Shown: piece by piece, positions 35,816 through 46,915 of the stretch
Layout of the letters: each line of letters begins with the position of its first letter
How positions within the stretch are numbered: the first letter of the stretch is position 1
Origin: Aphelenchoides besseyi
Lineage: Eukaryota; Nematoda; Chromadorea; Rhabditida; Aphelenchoididae
NCBI GenBank assembly: GCA_024699855.1
Contig: JAMPIQ010000001.1
Span: 11,036,001 to 11,100,000, forward strand
Direction of reading: 5' to 3'
Length of the DNA: 64,000 bases
The notes under the pieces: generated by a model
Told to the model about the DNA's origin: nothing
The model's input: the letters and a program-made list of their open reading frames with translations, nothing else
Database searches by the model: none
Position numbers and translations under genes: made by a program

Positions 35816-36988
35816 ATGCCGAACGTTCAACGTCGTCGTTCCCGCTCTCGCAACGCTCGTCGTGCCAATTGGTTCAGTCGTGTGTTCGGCGGACGACAAT
35901 CGGAAACTGCTCCAGCAAACAAATCGGAAGCCTCGTCTCAAAGTGAGTTTCTCTTCCTTTCATTCAGTCCGATGACTTCAGCTCCAACACCGAAAGCCGA
36001 TGAACTCACTTTCGAATGTCAATTGGCACACGGAAGCAGAACGATGAAGATCCCGGGTGTCGGCGGCCACCAACAAATGTACAAGTCGATTGCCGAGGCC
36101 TTCAAATTGGACGCCTCGGACATTTTGTTCTGCACAACCAACACGTACAAACCCGAGATGGACAAGTTGCTCACTTCGGCCATTCCACTCAACTCGATCA
36201 TTTTCGCTCATCTTCGCGGTCAGAAGAAAGAGGTCACATTGGAGAAAGGTGCCGAGTAAGTGCATTCAAGTGAACAGTCTCAGATACTCTTCAGACTTCT
36301 GGGTCTTACGATTACCGACAACTTTGCTGGAAACTGTCTGGTCAAGCGTATTCGTGAGGGCTCGATTTGTGGTCGTGCATCTCCAGCAATTCAAATGGGC
36401 GACCACATCGAGGGTGTGAACGGCGAGTCGGTGATCGGAAAACGTCACTTCCAAGTCGCCAATATGCTCCGCAATATTCCCGTCGGTCAACGGCAAGAAT
36501 TCTGTGCTTCTGAAGTCATGTCTTTGTTTCAGCATCACTTTACGTTTGGTCTCTCCGTTGTCCAGCGGGTTTTCGTTCGTCGGTCAACAACAAGTTCCAT
36601 CGACAAGCACTCAAAAGTTGAGCGGTGAGAGCGGCAATCAAACGATTCGCTTTTTCTCGAACGGCGAAGTGGCAATCGAAGACGTGAGTTCCGTTTCTAT
36701 GTTCATTCTTTTGCTCCCCATCTTCAGGAAGAACCAGACCACGAGCTCATTGCCAAGATCAACGCCATTCTCGAAGAATACCTGGGCGTAAACGACGACG
36801 ATTTGGCGTTGAACATCTGGGAGTTGGGCCGTGACTGCTCGGACTTATTGGAGATGCGTGATCGTCTTCGTCAATCGGTCGAGTTGTCGCCCTTCCAATT
36901 TCCGGACGAACTGGTTTTCGACTTCTGGGGAGTTGTCACTGATCAGAAGGCAAAAAAAAAAAATGCCCCCGTTGCTTCTGAACAGTGA
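35816..36988 (+). CDS. GIPC PDZ-domain adaptor protein
   Basis: GIPC links membrane cargo (via its PDZ domain) to myosin VI (via its C-terminal GH2 domain) in endocytic trafficking. Exons 35816-36255, 36295-36492, 36533-36683 and about 36728-36988. Motifs: GH1 region (LTFECQLAHGSRTMKIPGV), EAFKLDASDILFCTTNTYKPEMDKLL, PDZ (LLGLTITDNFAGNCLVKRI, GSICGRASPAIQMGDHIEGVNG, then ITLRLVSP) and GH2 (INAILEEYLGVNDDDLALNIWEL, FPDELVFDFWGVV). The second intron (36493-36532) has a GC donor (CGGCAAGAAT) and AG acceptor. Basic, Arg/Ser-rich N-terminus. A candidate intron of 25 nt near 35940 would create a stop, so I read through it. Length and architecture are those of the family. AATAAA at 37024. Confidence 0.95.
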
Positions 36989-37156
36989 ACTCAAGTTACT
37001 GATATTGCCCGTGGACAGTTGAGAATAAAGTTCTGTAGAGGAGGGAGGAAAAGCATCTTTATTCTATCTAGAGTTTAATATACAAGCATACAACAAAAAA
37101 AACAAAGGCGAAGAGGGTTAGTGGAAGCAGGAAACGAAGTGAATCTGCCGGTTTAG

Positions 37157-38686
37157 TCAAGAAAGATTCGTCTGTTTGATTGCCAACGATCGAAAAGAGG
37201 AATTCAGCGGAAGGTTGCTTACAAAATGATCGTACCAGTGGGGATGGGACTGAGAATATCGACGCATCGACATCCAAATCAAATTCGTCAAACGATCAGG
37301 TCGCTTAAACAAGGACATCGTGATCGATCGATTAATCATTGCAACTCACACCACTTGGAACCTGTAGAAAACGGACTTCTCTTCAGCATCTGAGCCACCT
37401 TTTGATGCGTAGACAATCAGCCAACCGTTCGAAACTGTCAATTGTTTGACTTCTTCGTTCACTTTCAAGTTTGTTGCGTTCCATTTCAACGTTGATGAGT
37501 TGAATTCAACGATCGTCGAGACACCATTGTTCAACTTGTGCAAAGCAACGAACAGCCTGTTTTCCACTCAAACATACAGATTGGTCTAAACATGTCAATT
37601 AGATCAATCAGAGATGATGGATGACTCACGTAGTTGACTTCAAACTTTGACCAGTTCTCCTCTTCGATTTTGTGCTCCCTTTTCACTCCATCGATAAGCG
37701 AGTACTCTACTATTTTGTCGATGTAACGCGGCTCCGAACCACAAAATCTATAAAGGCAGTCGCTCTGCAGAGTCGTAAAGAACATGCGGAATGGAATGTT
37801 GATAGTGTCGGTGATCGAAACGTCATTTTCATTGAGTTCCAGTTTCAGTACGCGCATCGAGTCGAAACCTCGAGTGCACAAGAGCCGAGGGTAGTCGGTC
37901 ACGAAAACCTCCGGTTGTCCAAATCGGCGCTTTCGACGATCTTCTTGAACGTCAAAGCCGAGTCCTTGGGATCGAAAATACCAATGAACAAGATAGTTGT
38001 GGCAGGAGGATCGTAGATCTTCATGGTTCCGAACACTCGAGTGTGGTCGACGAAACACAAATTTTGCAGGCAAACTAATTGACTATCCAAAAACTGTGCA
38101 ACATTTGTCAATCAATCCTCAACATTCTGCCATCACAAACCATTTGATAACAAATAGTGTGAGTGAACTTACTTCTCCACTCCTTGAAACGCGTCCCAAA
38201 ACGAAGTGGTCGGGAAAATCGGAGATGAAAACGAAACGACCGTTGTTATCGTTTGCTCTGCACATCGAAATAGGGGAACACGAAGACATGTAGAAAACGT
38301 TTCTTTTGGTCTTCAATGACATCTCGTTGGTGCTGAACATTATGGCTAAAAGAAACTGATTAGCAATGTTGTGAACGCGTTGCTTTCGACTGCAAACGCT
38401 CAGTTTTTTGTGGAGATATTGTTGTCGAGAAAGTCGATTATGACAAACCAAAACCATTTATTGCCTCACAATAGAAGCTCATGCTCTGAAGCATCGAATC
38501 GAAAAGTAACGCTTTCAAACAATGGCAATCAACAAACCGATTACAACTACTACCATTCATAACGTCGATTGAGTCCTCGAGGGATTGTTTCCCTTTGAAT
38601 AAGGTCATTTGAAGTGAACCGACTGACCATTTGATAGCAAACAAAACATCCGTTTCGGTACCCTCCAACACAAACTCAATGCTCAT
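37157..38686 (-). CDS. Member A of an unassigned beta-rich family (paralogue at 55.9-57.3 kb); frame broken
   Basis: Exons: 38455-38686, 38173-38345, then from 38093, and others to a last exon ending near 37157. The product aligns along its length with the gene at 55907-57294: RVLKLELNENDVSITDTINIPFR versus the paralogue's matching block, VEYSLIDGVKREHKIEEENW, VEFNSSTLKWNATNLKV, and IWMSMRRYSQSHPHWYDHF near the end. Repeated short blocks of a hydrophobic strand plus a 'K-W' strand suggest propeller-like blades; that is inference. Two defects: a one-base slip at 37913-37914 (GG on the plus strand; one more base restores DNPEVFVTDYPR), and a TGA at about 37570 exactly where the paralogue has Trp. 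The slip could be an assembly error; the TGA points to possible decay. No signal peptide. Confidence 0.55.
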
Positions 38687-38775
38687 TAACTGATCACTTG
38701 CAAATGTTCTTAAGTGGTTTATTAGAAAGAAAGACCGAAATTCAAATTGTTTGACACAAAAAAGACTTCATTCGA

Positions 38776-39094
38776 TTACATAAACGTTTCGGCAATTGCT
38801 GTCTCGAGCACTTCGATTTGCTTCTTTCTAGTCGAACACGAACGATCACAAACGAGCCGGCGAGCCACGTAATCGTCCGCGGGATTGATTCCGAGTCTCC
38901 CACTCATCTGAAACCAAATGGAAATGAGATCAACGGGAATGAACTCACATTTCGAAAAAGAGTCTCCAGTTGTCTCTGCTCTTCTTGAAGCTCCACAATC
39001 TCGTCTTCCATCTCATCGCGTTGAGTCTTTGGAATCGAACAGCGGTCTCTGAAATTTGCATTGAGATCGAATATCAATATCTGGACTCAGTCAT
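38776..39094 (-). CDS. Small coiled-coil protein, unassigned
   Basis: Three exons: 39081-39094 (14 nt, starts the protein MTES), 38949-39048 and 38776-38907. The body is an acidic/Gln-rich coiled coil (DEMEDEIVELQEEQRQLETLF) followed by ADDYVARRLVCDRSC and a second helix (KKQIEVLETAIAETF). About 80 residues. The first intron (39049-39080) has an excellent TTTCAG acceptor and keeps the phase, but its donor is AT (CCAG/ATATTG). If that join is wrong, the 5' end is elsewhere. The start lies only 20 bp from the divergent start of the SH2 kinase. The size and heptad pattern fit subunits of small helical complexes, but no family is recognised. Confidence 0.5.
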
Positions 39095-39114
39095 TTTGAT
39101 TCTCATTTCTATTG
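39095..39114. promoter_or_regulatory. 20-bp gap between two divergent start codons
   Basis: Minus-strand ATG at 39094 and plus-strand ATG at 39115. Any promoter for one gene must lie within the transcribed part of the other, or both must be trans-spliced. See the two flanking genes. Confidence 0.4.
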
Positions 39115-40521
39115 ATGGACGAACAGCACAACTCGCTGACCTTCTTTCACGGCTTCTTACCGGACGACGACGTCAATCGACTGGTGCAACAGGACGGCGA
39201 CTGTCTGTTGCAATCCAAAAGCACTGCGGGAACCAAAAGAACACACTTCATTCTCGCTCTTAGAGGCTCAACGATCCGTGGGATCGAGTTTGATCGGACT
39301 GGGAACGGCGATTTCCGGCTTCTTGTTAGTTGAACTTCCGATCACACTCACGATCATCAGGAACAGAAATTTCCGAGTGTAAAGGCATCTATCGACTACT
39401 TTCAAACGTTCGGTTCGAACGCCGAGAATCTGAGATTGAAACGTCCGATTCCGAAGACTAAATTCCACTGGCACGCAAGGACATTCGACTAATCAAAAAG
39501 GTAAACGACTTCTTTCCATTTGCTTCATTCCATTCAGTTCGGCAGTGGATCTTATGGGACCGTCTACAAGGAACTACTTGTGAGGAAACCGCTGGCTGTG
39601 AAGCGTATCGATTCAAACAAAACCGGTCAGAAACTCGACGAAATGATGAAAGAGGCGCGAGTCATGCAGATAGTGAGTTCCAAAGCTAGCCAATTAATTA
39701 ATCGTTTGTCTTTTAGTACGACCATAAGAACATTGTCAAGTTTCACGACTTTGGCGTCGACCGGCCTCCCTATCTTCTGGTTATGAAGATGTGCACAGGG
39801 AGTGAACAGTCCACGAGCATTTCAGAAGTCAACTTCAGGATGGTTCAGTTGAAGATAAACTGCGCTCAAACGGTCGTTCAATCGGCGTCCCTTTCCGAAT
39901 CGCCTGGAGTTCACAAGCAGCTCGTGGTTTGGAGTATCTGCATCAAAAGTGAGTGATCGAATGAAACAAATTGGACGGGTTTCAGAATGTGCATTCATCA
40001 GGACATCGCTTCTCGAAATTGTTTGCTTTTGGGTTTGATCTTAAAATTAGCAGATTTCGCAGTGTGTCGACACTACCGAAATCAACAAAGTCGACCTGAG
40101 CAAACTCTTGAATGTTCGTTGGTTGGTACCGGAAGTTTGGCGAACTGGCGAAACCAAATTCAACACCGACGTTTATGCCTTTGGGAACTGTTCATTCGAT
40201 CTTACAGGTGTCCATATGGTTTTTGGAGTGCGAGCAAAGTTCGCAAACTCACGTCGCACGGCTATCGGATGCTAACTCCCGATGGAATGCCCGATCGGAT
40301 GGCCGTTGTTATGAAAACATGTTGGGATCATCAACCGAACAAACGACCCACCGCTTCAGAACTTCGAAGAGAACTGGACTCAATTGATAGAGTAAGTCCA
40401 AGCTCTTAATCATTAACCAACTTCTGTTCAGGCAATCGGAAACACCTTCGGACATAATCACAAGCCTCGAACGATCACCGCTCTCGACTTCTCCTGCGAC
40501 CGCAAAACCAGAGTCACTTAG
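39115..40521 (+). CDS. SH2 domain non-receptor tyrosine kinase (Fer/FPS-like nematode group), frame broken
   Basis: SH2 domain first (FFHGFLPDDDVNRLVQQDGDCLLQS, FILALRGSTIRGIEFD), then the kinase: DIRLIKK joined by an intron to FGSGSYGTVYKE (P-loop), KPLAVKRID (Lys), KNIVKFHDFG, ARGLEYLHQK, CIHQDIASRNCLLL, KLADFAVCRH, VRWLVPEVWRTGETKF, LWELFIRSYRCPYG, GYRML and CWDHQPNKRPTASEL. Nematodes have many such SH2-kinase genes, often germline-expressed. The HRD motif reads HQD and DFG reads DFA, so activity may be reduced; the catalytic Asp residues remain. The frame breaks at 39460-39462 (AAA run; one more A restores it), near 40110, and near 40180, where YAFG and LWELF overlap on CTTTGGG as if a short direct repeat had collapsed. 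Either a pseudogene or a real gene with assembly errors. Confidence 0.7.
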
Positions 40522-40570
40522 CGAAGCTATTAAAACAACCATCTTCCCGAAATAAACACTTCCGTCTGAC

Positions 40571-41459
40571 TCACCGCATTTTCTTCTTCCAGTCGCCTTC
40601 CGTGCATTTTATTCGACGATCCAAAATCTCCAGAAACTCGAAGACGAGATTCTTACCACTCGGCAGCTTCGAAATGATTCCAATCGGACGTTTCAAGGAC
40701 GCAAAACGACGAGCAGCTAAGTTCAGACGCTGGAACTCATTCGTTGCTCCAACAGTCGATGCGGTGGACGGTCGTTTCGAAGGCACTTGACGTTGTGAAC
40801 CGACTGTCACGGTCGTTGGTGGAAATAAGATGGCCGCCAACTGCTCCTGTTTCTCTACCTCTTTCTTCGTTCTCTTGATCTTCAAGTTGATTCTCCGCAG
40901 TTTCTCTTTCAAGTCGACTTCCGGGGATGAGCGCGTCACAACGACCGGACGAGGCGGCAGAACAGACTGACGATCCGAAGCCGAACGCCGTTGCCTTCGA
41001 ACTGACGATCGAAGCGGAATCGAGAAGCTGAAACAACGGGAATACCAACGAAGAAATAAACGAACTTACTCTGTGGGTTCTCGAAGTCGATGAACAGCGG
41101 GATCCGAGGGCACTCGCGAGTGACTTCTTCGCTCGACCGGTGTTGAGTTGTGAGAATCAACGTTCAAATTCAACGACCGGAAGTTGGCGTTCTCATCACC
41201 AGGTTGATGGTCGGCACTAAAAGCGGAGTAGAAGCAAAAGCTCAGTAACTCACAAGACGGTTTTGAAGTGCAGATTCACGAGCATCTCGCTCCTTCGCTT
41301 CTCTTCCTCCAAACGTCGCAATTTCAAGTCCAACGAACACTCTTCTTCGCGCTGACTACCACTCAACGTTCGTGCCATCGATTCGTTCAGTAGGTTCAAC
41401 GGTGGAGGATTTGACCCCGACCATCTTCGATGATCTTCGTCGTCAAATGACCGATTCAT
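40571..41459 (-). CDS. Coiled-coil, basic C-terminal protein, unassigned
   Basis: Start ATG at 41459 (MNRSFDDEDHRRW) follows an acceptor-like GTCGCGCAG. Features: a Glu/Arg coiled coil (LDLKLRRLEEEKRRSEMLV), an Arg/Ser-rich middle (VERRSHSRVPSDPAVH, RSSVRRQRRSASDRQS), a second coiled coil (LKEKLRRINLKIKRTKKEVEKQEQ) and a basic C-terminus (RRIKCTEGDWKKKMR). Introns at about 41215-41254 and 41028-41070 are GT-AG. About 270 residues. It lies 188 bp downstream of the secreted protein gene at 41647-42287 on the same strand, compatible with an operon. No family recognised; a nuclear or cytoskeletal role would be guesswork. Confidence 0.55.
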
Positions 41460-41646
41460 CGGAATCACAAAGAACTGCGCGACAGCAAAAGCGACGCCAA
41501 CAAGCGACGATCGAAAGTCGACGGAATGGCGGCCGTCAGTTTTCGTTCGCGGACACTTCGATCCACTTGACATTGGTAGTCGAGTTTCCTTCCTACTCTT
41601 CCACTTATCCAAATTTAACAGCTTTATTCCAACAGCCAAAACAAAC

Positions 41647-42287
41647 TCAAGGTTTCTTTGGACCACTCGACTTTCCGTCTTCCGATTCCTCGAGCGGCGG
41701 CGCCGGTCGATCCTTCTTGACGGTCCTCAGAAGACGAAGCATCTTATCATCGAGACGGTCTTTTTCGGCTTCCAAAACGTCGAGAAGACTCAACTATGCC
41801 TGAAAATAAACTCACAACACAACTAATGAACTCACTCCTCCATCATCGTCCTCTTCGTCCGAAAGAAACATCGGCGACTTCTGAACACGGGAATCAAACC
41901 AATCAAGCAAACTGACCAACCTTTCCGTGGATTTTCTCCAACTCTTCGAGACGACGTTCATATTTCACAAGAAATGCCGACTTCCTTACATGACCCTGAA
42001 GCCCAAACCCTGTATTTAGAAGCTCGCAAGAAACTCACGTCCAAATGTTCAGAACGCAAATTTGAGCGTTCACGCAACGGTTTATTCTAAACAGCAAATC
42101 AGTGTCGCGTGGGCAAGGAAGCAAATTTACATCTAACAATTGACTGGAACGCTCAGTGGGGTCACTTTCCTCCTCAAAGCCACCATGCTAAACAACGTTG
42201 ATTGCCAGTCACTTTGCAACTCACGTGTCCGGCCATCGCAACTCCAACGAACATCAACCCCAAGAAGCCAACGAACCAAAAGCGCAT
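41647..42287 (-). CDS. Secreted acidic coiled-coil protein, unassigned
   Basis: Six exons: 42225-42287, 42131-42187, 42039-42086, 41921-41995, 41836-41880 and 41647-41793, in phase throughout. A signal peptide (MRFWFVGFLGLMFVGVAMAG) is followed by HHGGFEEESDPTERS, a charged region (PLRERSNLRSEHLDG), a helix (FLVKYERRLEELEKIHGKK), an acidic patch (SDEEDDDGG), a second helix (LLDVLEAEKDRLDDKMLRLL) and a charged tail. About 140 residues, no cysteines. The last acceptor is read at GGCATAG (41794), 5 nt beyond a stronger TTTTCAG, because only it avoids a stop. Extracellular location is supported; function unknown. Confidence 0.65.
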
Positions 42288-42700
42288 TTCGCTCCCCGAA
42301 CTCTGAGAGCACAACGAGAATCAACAATCCAAAACAAACTCAAAGGCCGCAAATGATCTCAATGGCGATTTGATCGGCAGTCAACGAATTTGCATAAGAT
42401 GAGCGGCTGTTCAATCGACAGTTTCAGTGAACAAAGAAGAATACTACCGCTTAAAAAGCAACTCACGAATGTGTCTAAAGAGAAACTGCTTGTTCCATGT
42501 CGCAAAACCTTGCTCTTCGTACTTCACTGCCAGTTTTTCTATTGTTTGATTGACTATTTCAGACAAGTTATATTGAATCGACTATTTTCACGGCCTTCAT
42601 ATAAATTGCTTTTAATGTCGAAGAACAAAACCAAACAGTTGATTGCTATCTCGAGTTTGTTGCGTGTTATCCAACTTGTTATCACACTCGTAGATAACTT

Positions 42701-43852
42701 CTATCGTATTGAACAACTGGTTTTACGTTGATTGTAATTCCTCTGGCATGTCGGGCTGTTTCTACCAATGGCCGGATAAACGGTTCCGATAAATATCTTT
42801 CCGTTCTGTAGCTGCTCGTACGATTGGACGGCAATGTTGCAACCATCAATCACGGCCTAAAGTAAATGAAGATACATGTAAGCGAACACAATCACTTACA
42901 AAACACTTGTTTCCAGGACCTCTACGAGCCAAGAAGCAGGCGGTCAGAAGCGAGAAATCAAACGCGGGACTCGAATTGGCCAGGAAACTTCCGTGTGGCT
43001 TTTCGAATCCTTTCCACATTAAGTTGACTTCCGCAATGACATCAAATTCTTTGCGTATATATCCACGATCTGCAATTTTCAACGTTCACCACAGATGTTT
43101 GCGGTCACTTACAAATGAAATTTTCCGTGGGTGATCGTTCCAAATCAGCCATCACAGCCCTGGAAAAGACACATTACAACCATGTTTCAATCCCTACCAA
43201 TTGTGCATTCCCGAAACCTCTTGGTTCTTCACTTCTCCAAGGAAAACATGTTCAAAACCCGACGAATCCAATTTGCCTTTGGCACGAGAGAACGAGTCGA
43301 ACCAAAGGGACATTATCGCTTGTCTGAAGGTGTTCGGATCCTTAGCCCACGGATGATCTGTGAATTCAATTTGCTCGCTAACTACTAGGTCAATCGACTT
43401 ACTGTGTGCTCTTACAAACTCAATCAGCTTTTTAAATGGACCGGAGCTCCAAACGGCTTCGAAAAAGTCTTTTATCGCATGAATCTTGGCTTGACTTTGA
43501 ACTTCTGCGACTCCAGTTTGTGGATTGAAATATTTCCGTAGGGCCAACAACTTTGCGAAACTCGGTCGCTTAAACAGTGCGGAATTGACAGAATTAAACA
43601 AACTGAAAGAAAAACATGCTCTCACTTTTTAAAACTATTGAATCACTTGTATGGAACGGAGTCTCTTCCATTAAAATTACCCTGGTAATTAAGAGTGATG
43701 TCGCAGAATTGTGGTTTCTCGGTGTCTGCGGCGCGCATACTGTTCACCAACTGAACAATGGCGTCATCGCTGACCTTAAAATCGGGAATCGCAGTCAGCG
43801 ATTGAGCCACGGACAGGAGTCCCAATGAGCATGCGAAGAGAACTACGTTCAT
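42701..43852 (-). CDS. Secreted EndoU-family endoribonuclease (XendoU/poly(U)-specific type)
   Basis: EndoU enzymes cleave RNA at uridylates in a Mn-dependent reaction. Signal peptide (VVLFACSLGLLSVAQS), then the EndoU fold: LFNSVNSALFKRPSFAKLLAL, KDFFEAVWSSGPFKKLIEF, SLWFDSFSRAKGKLDSSGFEHVFLGEVKN (first catalytic His in EHVFLGE), GMHNW (second catalytic His), YRGYIRKEFD, MWKGFEKPHGSFLANSSPAFDFSLLTACFL and IFIGTVYPAIG. A Lys-containing segment and the C-terminal Tyr/Thr region are as in active members. Introns at 43146-43180, 43074-43113 and 42857-42897 region are GT-AG. The first intron's donor is one base out of phase: it lies in CAGGG/TAATT at 43680-43682, and a fourth G would give a perfect junction. 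Probably an assembly slip. Overall intact. Confidence 0.85.
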
Positions 43853-45291
43853 TTTGTCGCCGAATGCCACTGATGGTTGGAATGAATGGATCTGCTAAGA
43901 CGGTCATTGCTTTTGAATGCTCGGTACTTCACTACCAATCTTTTCTGCTGTTGTTCAAACAAAGTTGATTATCCAGCTGTTTTGGAAGTTTAATCAGTGT
44001 AAACTGAACTCAATGAACTGAGATTTTGCTGCATCCGTTCTTAGTTGAAACATCCGCCACAAAGTCCTGCACGAACTATTCCAGAAAGTGTTTTATGTAC
44101 ACAAAGACGGCAAACGAAAACGGGGGCTTCAACTTTGGATTCATATTTTATCACATGGTAGGTCTTTCTGCGTGCAGAAAACGCAGTGATTCTTGTAATC
44201 AAGACAAACAATTCAGCTACGTTTTCATTTTATGAACAATACAACTTTGTACGCTACACGACGAGCAAAAAAGATCTTATTAAGACAACAAGTTGGTTTG
44301 TGAAGCCCAGAATTCCGTGAAAGCTTTGTATGTGAACAAGAACAATGACCGGCTTCCTGGAACTTTTATTTGGAAGTCTGTTGTTCGCGTGTTGAGTGGA
44401 TGTTTTGCTTGTAATAGTATTTAGTAGCGGTATGTTTGTTTGATCTTGTACAAAAAGCAGGCGCTTATAACTCGATGGATAATCGGACTTTCGTTCTCCA
44501 GTTGTTTTGCACAGATCTCTGATATCCGTTAAAGTCTTGTTGTTTACTCGTTGGCTATTCGTGATCAGTGGACTTATAAGTTCTAGTGATTGCCAGTTTA
44601 CGCATAGAACTCTCTACGATGGATAGATGTCCAGTCAATCGGATCGACTCAGTAGTTAAGATGCTTAAATCGTTGAATGTTCCTTTGTTTTTCTATCAAT
44701 TTTCTTCATTCATCTGCTTGTTACTGGAAACAAACCAAGGTTTTGCAAGAAACTATCGCAATTGACGTAGCGATAGTCATAAAACGTGATCTCTTGACGT
44801 TTTGTTTGCTTATCAGCAGATGCTCGTTCTACTAAAGCGATTCATGAGCGAGATCTTACTCGTTTAATCGAAGTATGAATAAACTAAAACCAAGCTAATC
44901 TCGATCTTTCAAATCTCTAAATGTGTTCCTTTCACGTGATGATCACGATGAAGACTTCCGTTCGTTTCGGTCACGTCCAAGTGTTTTATTGAAAATTCTG
45001 CCATTCAGACGCACAACAAGATTTGTGTCTCTAAACGATCTTCGAAGCCACTTCCGGGATCACAAATCGAAACTGCTACGTCGCCGGAAAGGTTCAATCG
45101 AATGGAAATGTCTGTCTGTAAACTACGACACTCAATCGGGATGTGAACACAAATCAGCTGCGCAGTGTCCTTATAGTTGGCCTTCAATCGATTTTGTAAT
45201 GTTCGCTAGTCAGAGTGAGAGGAACAAGATCAACGCACTTTCCAACTACTACGGTCTTCTCGGTCCAACGAATCCAACAGCAGTTGGTTCG
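43853..45291. other. 1.4 kb without a confident gene
   Basis: AT-rich. A plus-strand open frame at 44923-45309 (about 128 codons; contains SLNDLRSHFRDHKSKLL and NKINALSNYYGLLGP) may be a gene or a terminal exon, but has no recognised domain and overlaps the antisense of the next feature. Nothing else supported. Confidence 0.4.
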
Positions 45292-45597
45292 TTAGTCTTC
45301 TATTCGTAGCCGTAGACAGATCACTCTCACGTCGATCTTTTTCGACGAAAAGTGGGTTCTTGTCTTGCGATTCAATCGTCGATGTTTTCGCAAGTATGAG
45401 ACTACTATAGATACAATAATAAGTGTATTTGGAAACATAGACATGAGAAAAATATTCGGAAAGTCAGCCGTCAAAATGATCGTTGTGAAAGAAGATTTCG
45501 TTAGTTTAGAATTTAAATGAATTTCATAACAACTAGGGGAATACATTTGCGAAAAGAAGCTCGGAGACTTGGTGGATCGACCCATTCGTACAACCAT
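45292..45597 (-). pseudogene. Possible 7TM receptor fragment
   Basis: A frame with one strongly hydrophobic segment (DFPNIFLMSMFPNTLIIVSIVVSYL) followed by a basic loop (RKHRRLNRKTRTHF). The arrangement resembles TM5 and the third intracellular loop of peptide-receptor-like nematode GPCRs. No flanking TM exons could be joined, so this is at best a fragment. Confidence 0.25.
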
Positions 45598-45635
45598 TTA
45601 TCTTGGCCTTTATACCTCCTGATATGAAGCCACGT

Positions 45636-46120
45636 CTAATCTTCTTTACGACGCATAAAATAGCTAACGTAATCCAAGAAAACGTCAATTCGATTCAACG
45701 TCTTATTGTCTTCAGCTGTTTCCTCGTAATTCTCGTGTTTGATTTGGACAACCTCCTTGAGGGCCGCGGATACACTTATGCCAACAAATTTGCGTTTTAC
45801 ACCAACCAAATAAGATTGTAACCACCATCTTAATTCGTTTACGAGTGCATATTCGTTTGATGGCCGTTCATGCGATCTGATTTGAATATCTTCCGTCTGA
45901 AATAGAACGAAGTTCGACACTAACTTTTAATTACAACTTACTATCATCAACACCGTCGACTTTAACGCCAACCAGAACTGTGAATATGGAGTTGAAACCC
46001 AAGGTAACACGAAGAACAATGTGATTAGAGTACCCACTTTCCGTCGACTTGCTTTTATTGACGGCCAAGCTTCTGCGGCATGATTGAAGATGCGGTTTGA
46101 TCAAAGCTTCTTGACAGCTT
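45636..46120 (-). CDS. DXO/Rai1 (Dom3Z) family decapping exonuclease-like, C-terminal part
   Basis: The last exon (45636-45901) encodes NEYALVNELRWWLQSYLVGVKRKFVGI, which matches the DXO/Rai1 block with LK-W-QS-LVG (the helix and strand after the catalytic ELK motif), and ends after ASYF-like YFMRRKED. A preceding exon (about 45942-45980; FWLALKSTVLMI) joins in phase with a GT-AG intron. An upstream segment (about 46029-46120; SLAVNKSKSTE) may be the equivalent of the ELKTS region, but the expected E-x-K is not clear. DXO enzymes remove incomplete 5' caps from RNA; nematodes have several copies. The N-terminal half was not found, so it may be truncated or too divergent to recognise. Confidence 0.45.
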
Positions 46121-46915
46121 TTCTGATGTGAATGTTCGGTTCTTCTGTCAAACTGGCTTCGAACAAGAAAATCACTCCCTTATATTTGATGCAAAGAACA
46201 AATAGGCTCTTGAACGGTTTGGGAGCAGCAATATCGACCAAAAGCGAACGTTTATGTGCCTATTTTGCCTTCTCTTTTGGCGTATAAAGTTCACAGGTTG
46301 CTTTAAATCAATGGAAAATAGTGGAAAGATCTTCTTGCTCTGGTGTCTAAAACAAGATTCGAATAGAAAAAGAGATGTAACGGTTACCTCATCAGCTTTC
46401 CGTGATTCTTTGGCCATGTCAAACAAATCGGATCCCGTTAGTCGCCTTCTTTCTTTATCGTTCAACAGACTCCGCTATCGAAATAAGTCAATTTATCTCC
46501 AGGGATAGACGTTCACATGCAATTACAAAGGCAATAATAGTCCGGAGTGTTCTAAGGTCGTCAGAATCGTTTAATGACCGGAAAGCAGCGTTCATTTGTA
46601 TCCTTCTGTTTGTGAAGTGATTCAAACGTCCTTGAAGCTTTCAAACCTAATCTCAATTGAGTAGCCAACTGATCATTAAGCCATCAAACACGAATGTGAT
46701 GGGAATTCGATCAGAGAGAAAACTCGTCTGTTCAAACAAGAACTTTTGGTCAATCAGGATCTAAACGAACTTCTCAGTTCATATGCCAACAACCATAAGA
46801 CAACAATTCTACCAACCTTATCGACGTGTTCATTCCCGACTCCAGTCGCTGATTCAAGCCGTCAATCAGCCGCTCTTTTTCGATCGACTACCTTCAGTGG
46901 CCACCTGTTAACAGC

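Noticed and set aside
35940..35966. 25-nt intron in GIPC exon 1 (GTGAGTTT...TTCAG)
   Set aside because: Removing it creates an in-frame stop, whereas reading through keeps the GIPC frame.
30030..43682. Programmed -1 ribosomal frameshifting in several genes
   Set aside because: The sites share no slippery heptamer or downstream structure visible by eye. All are short homopolymers where one added base restores the family sequence, so assembly error is simpler.
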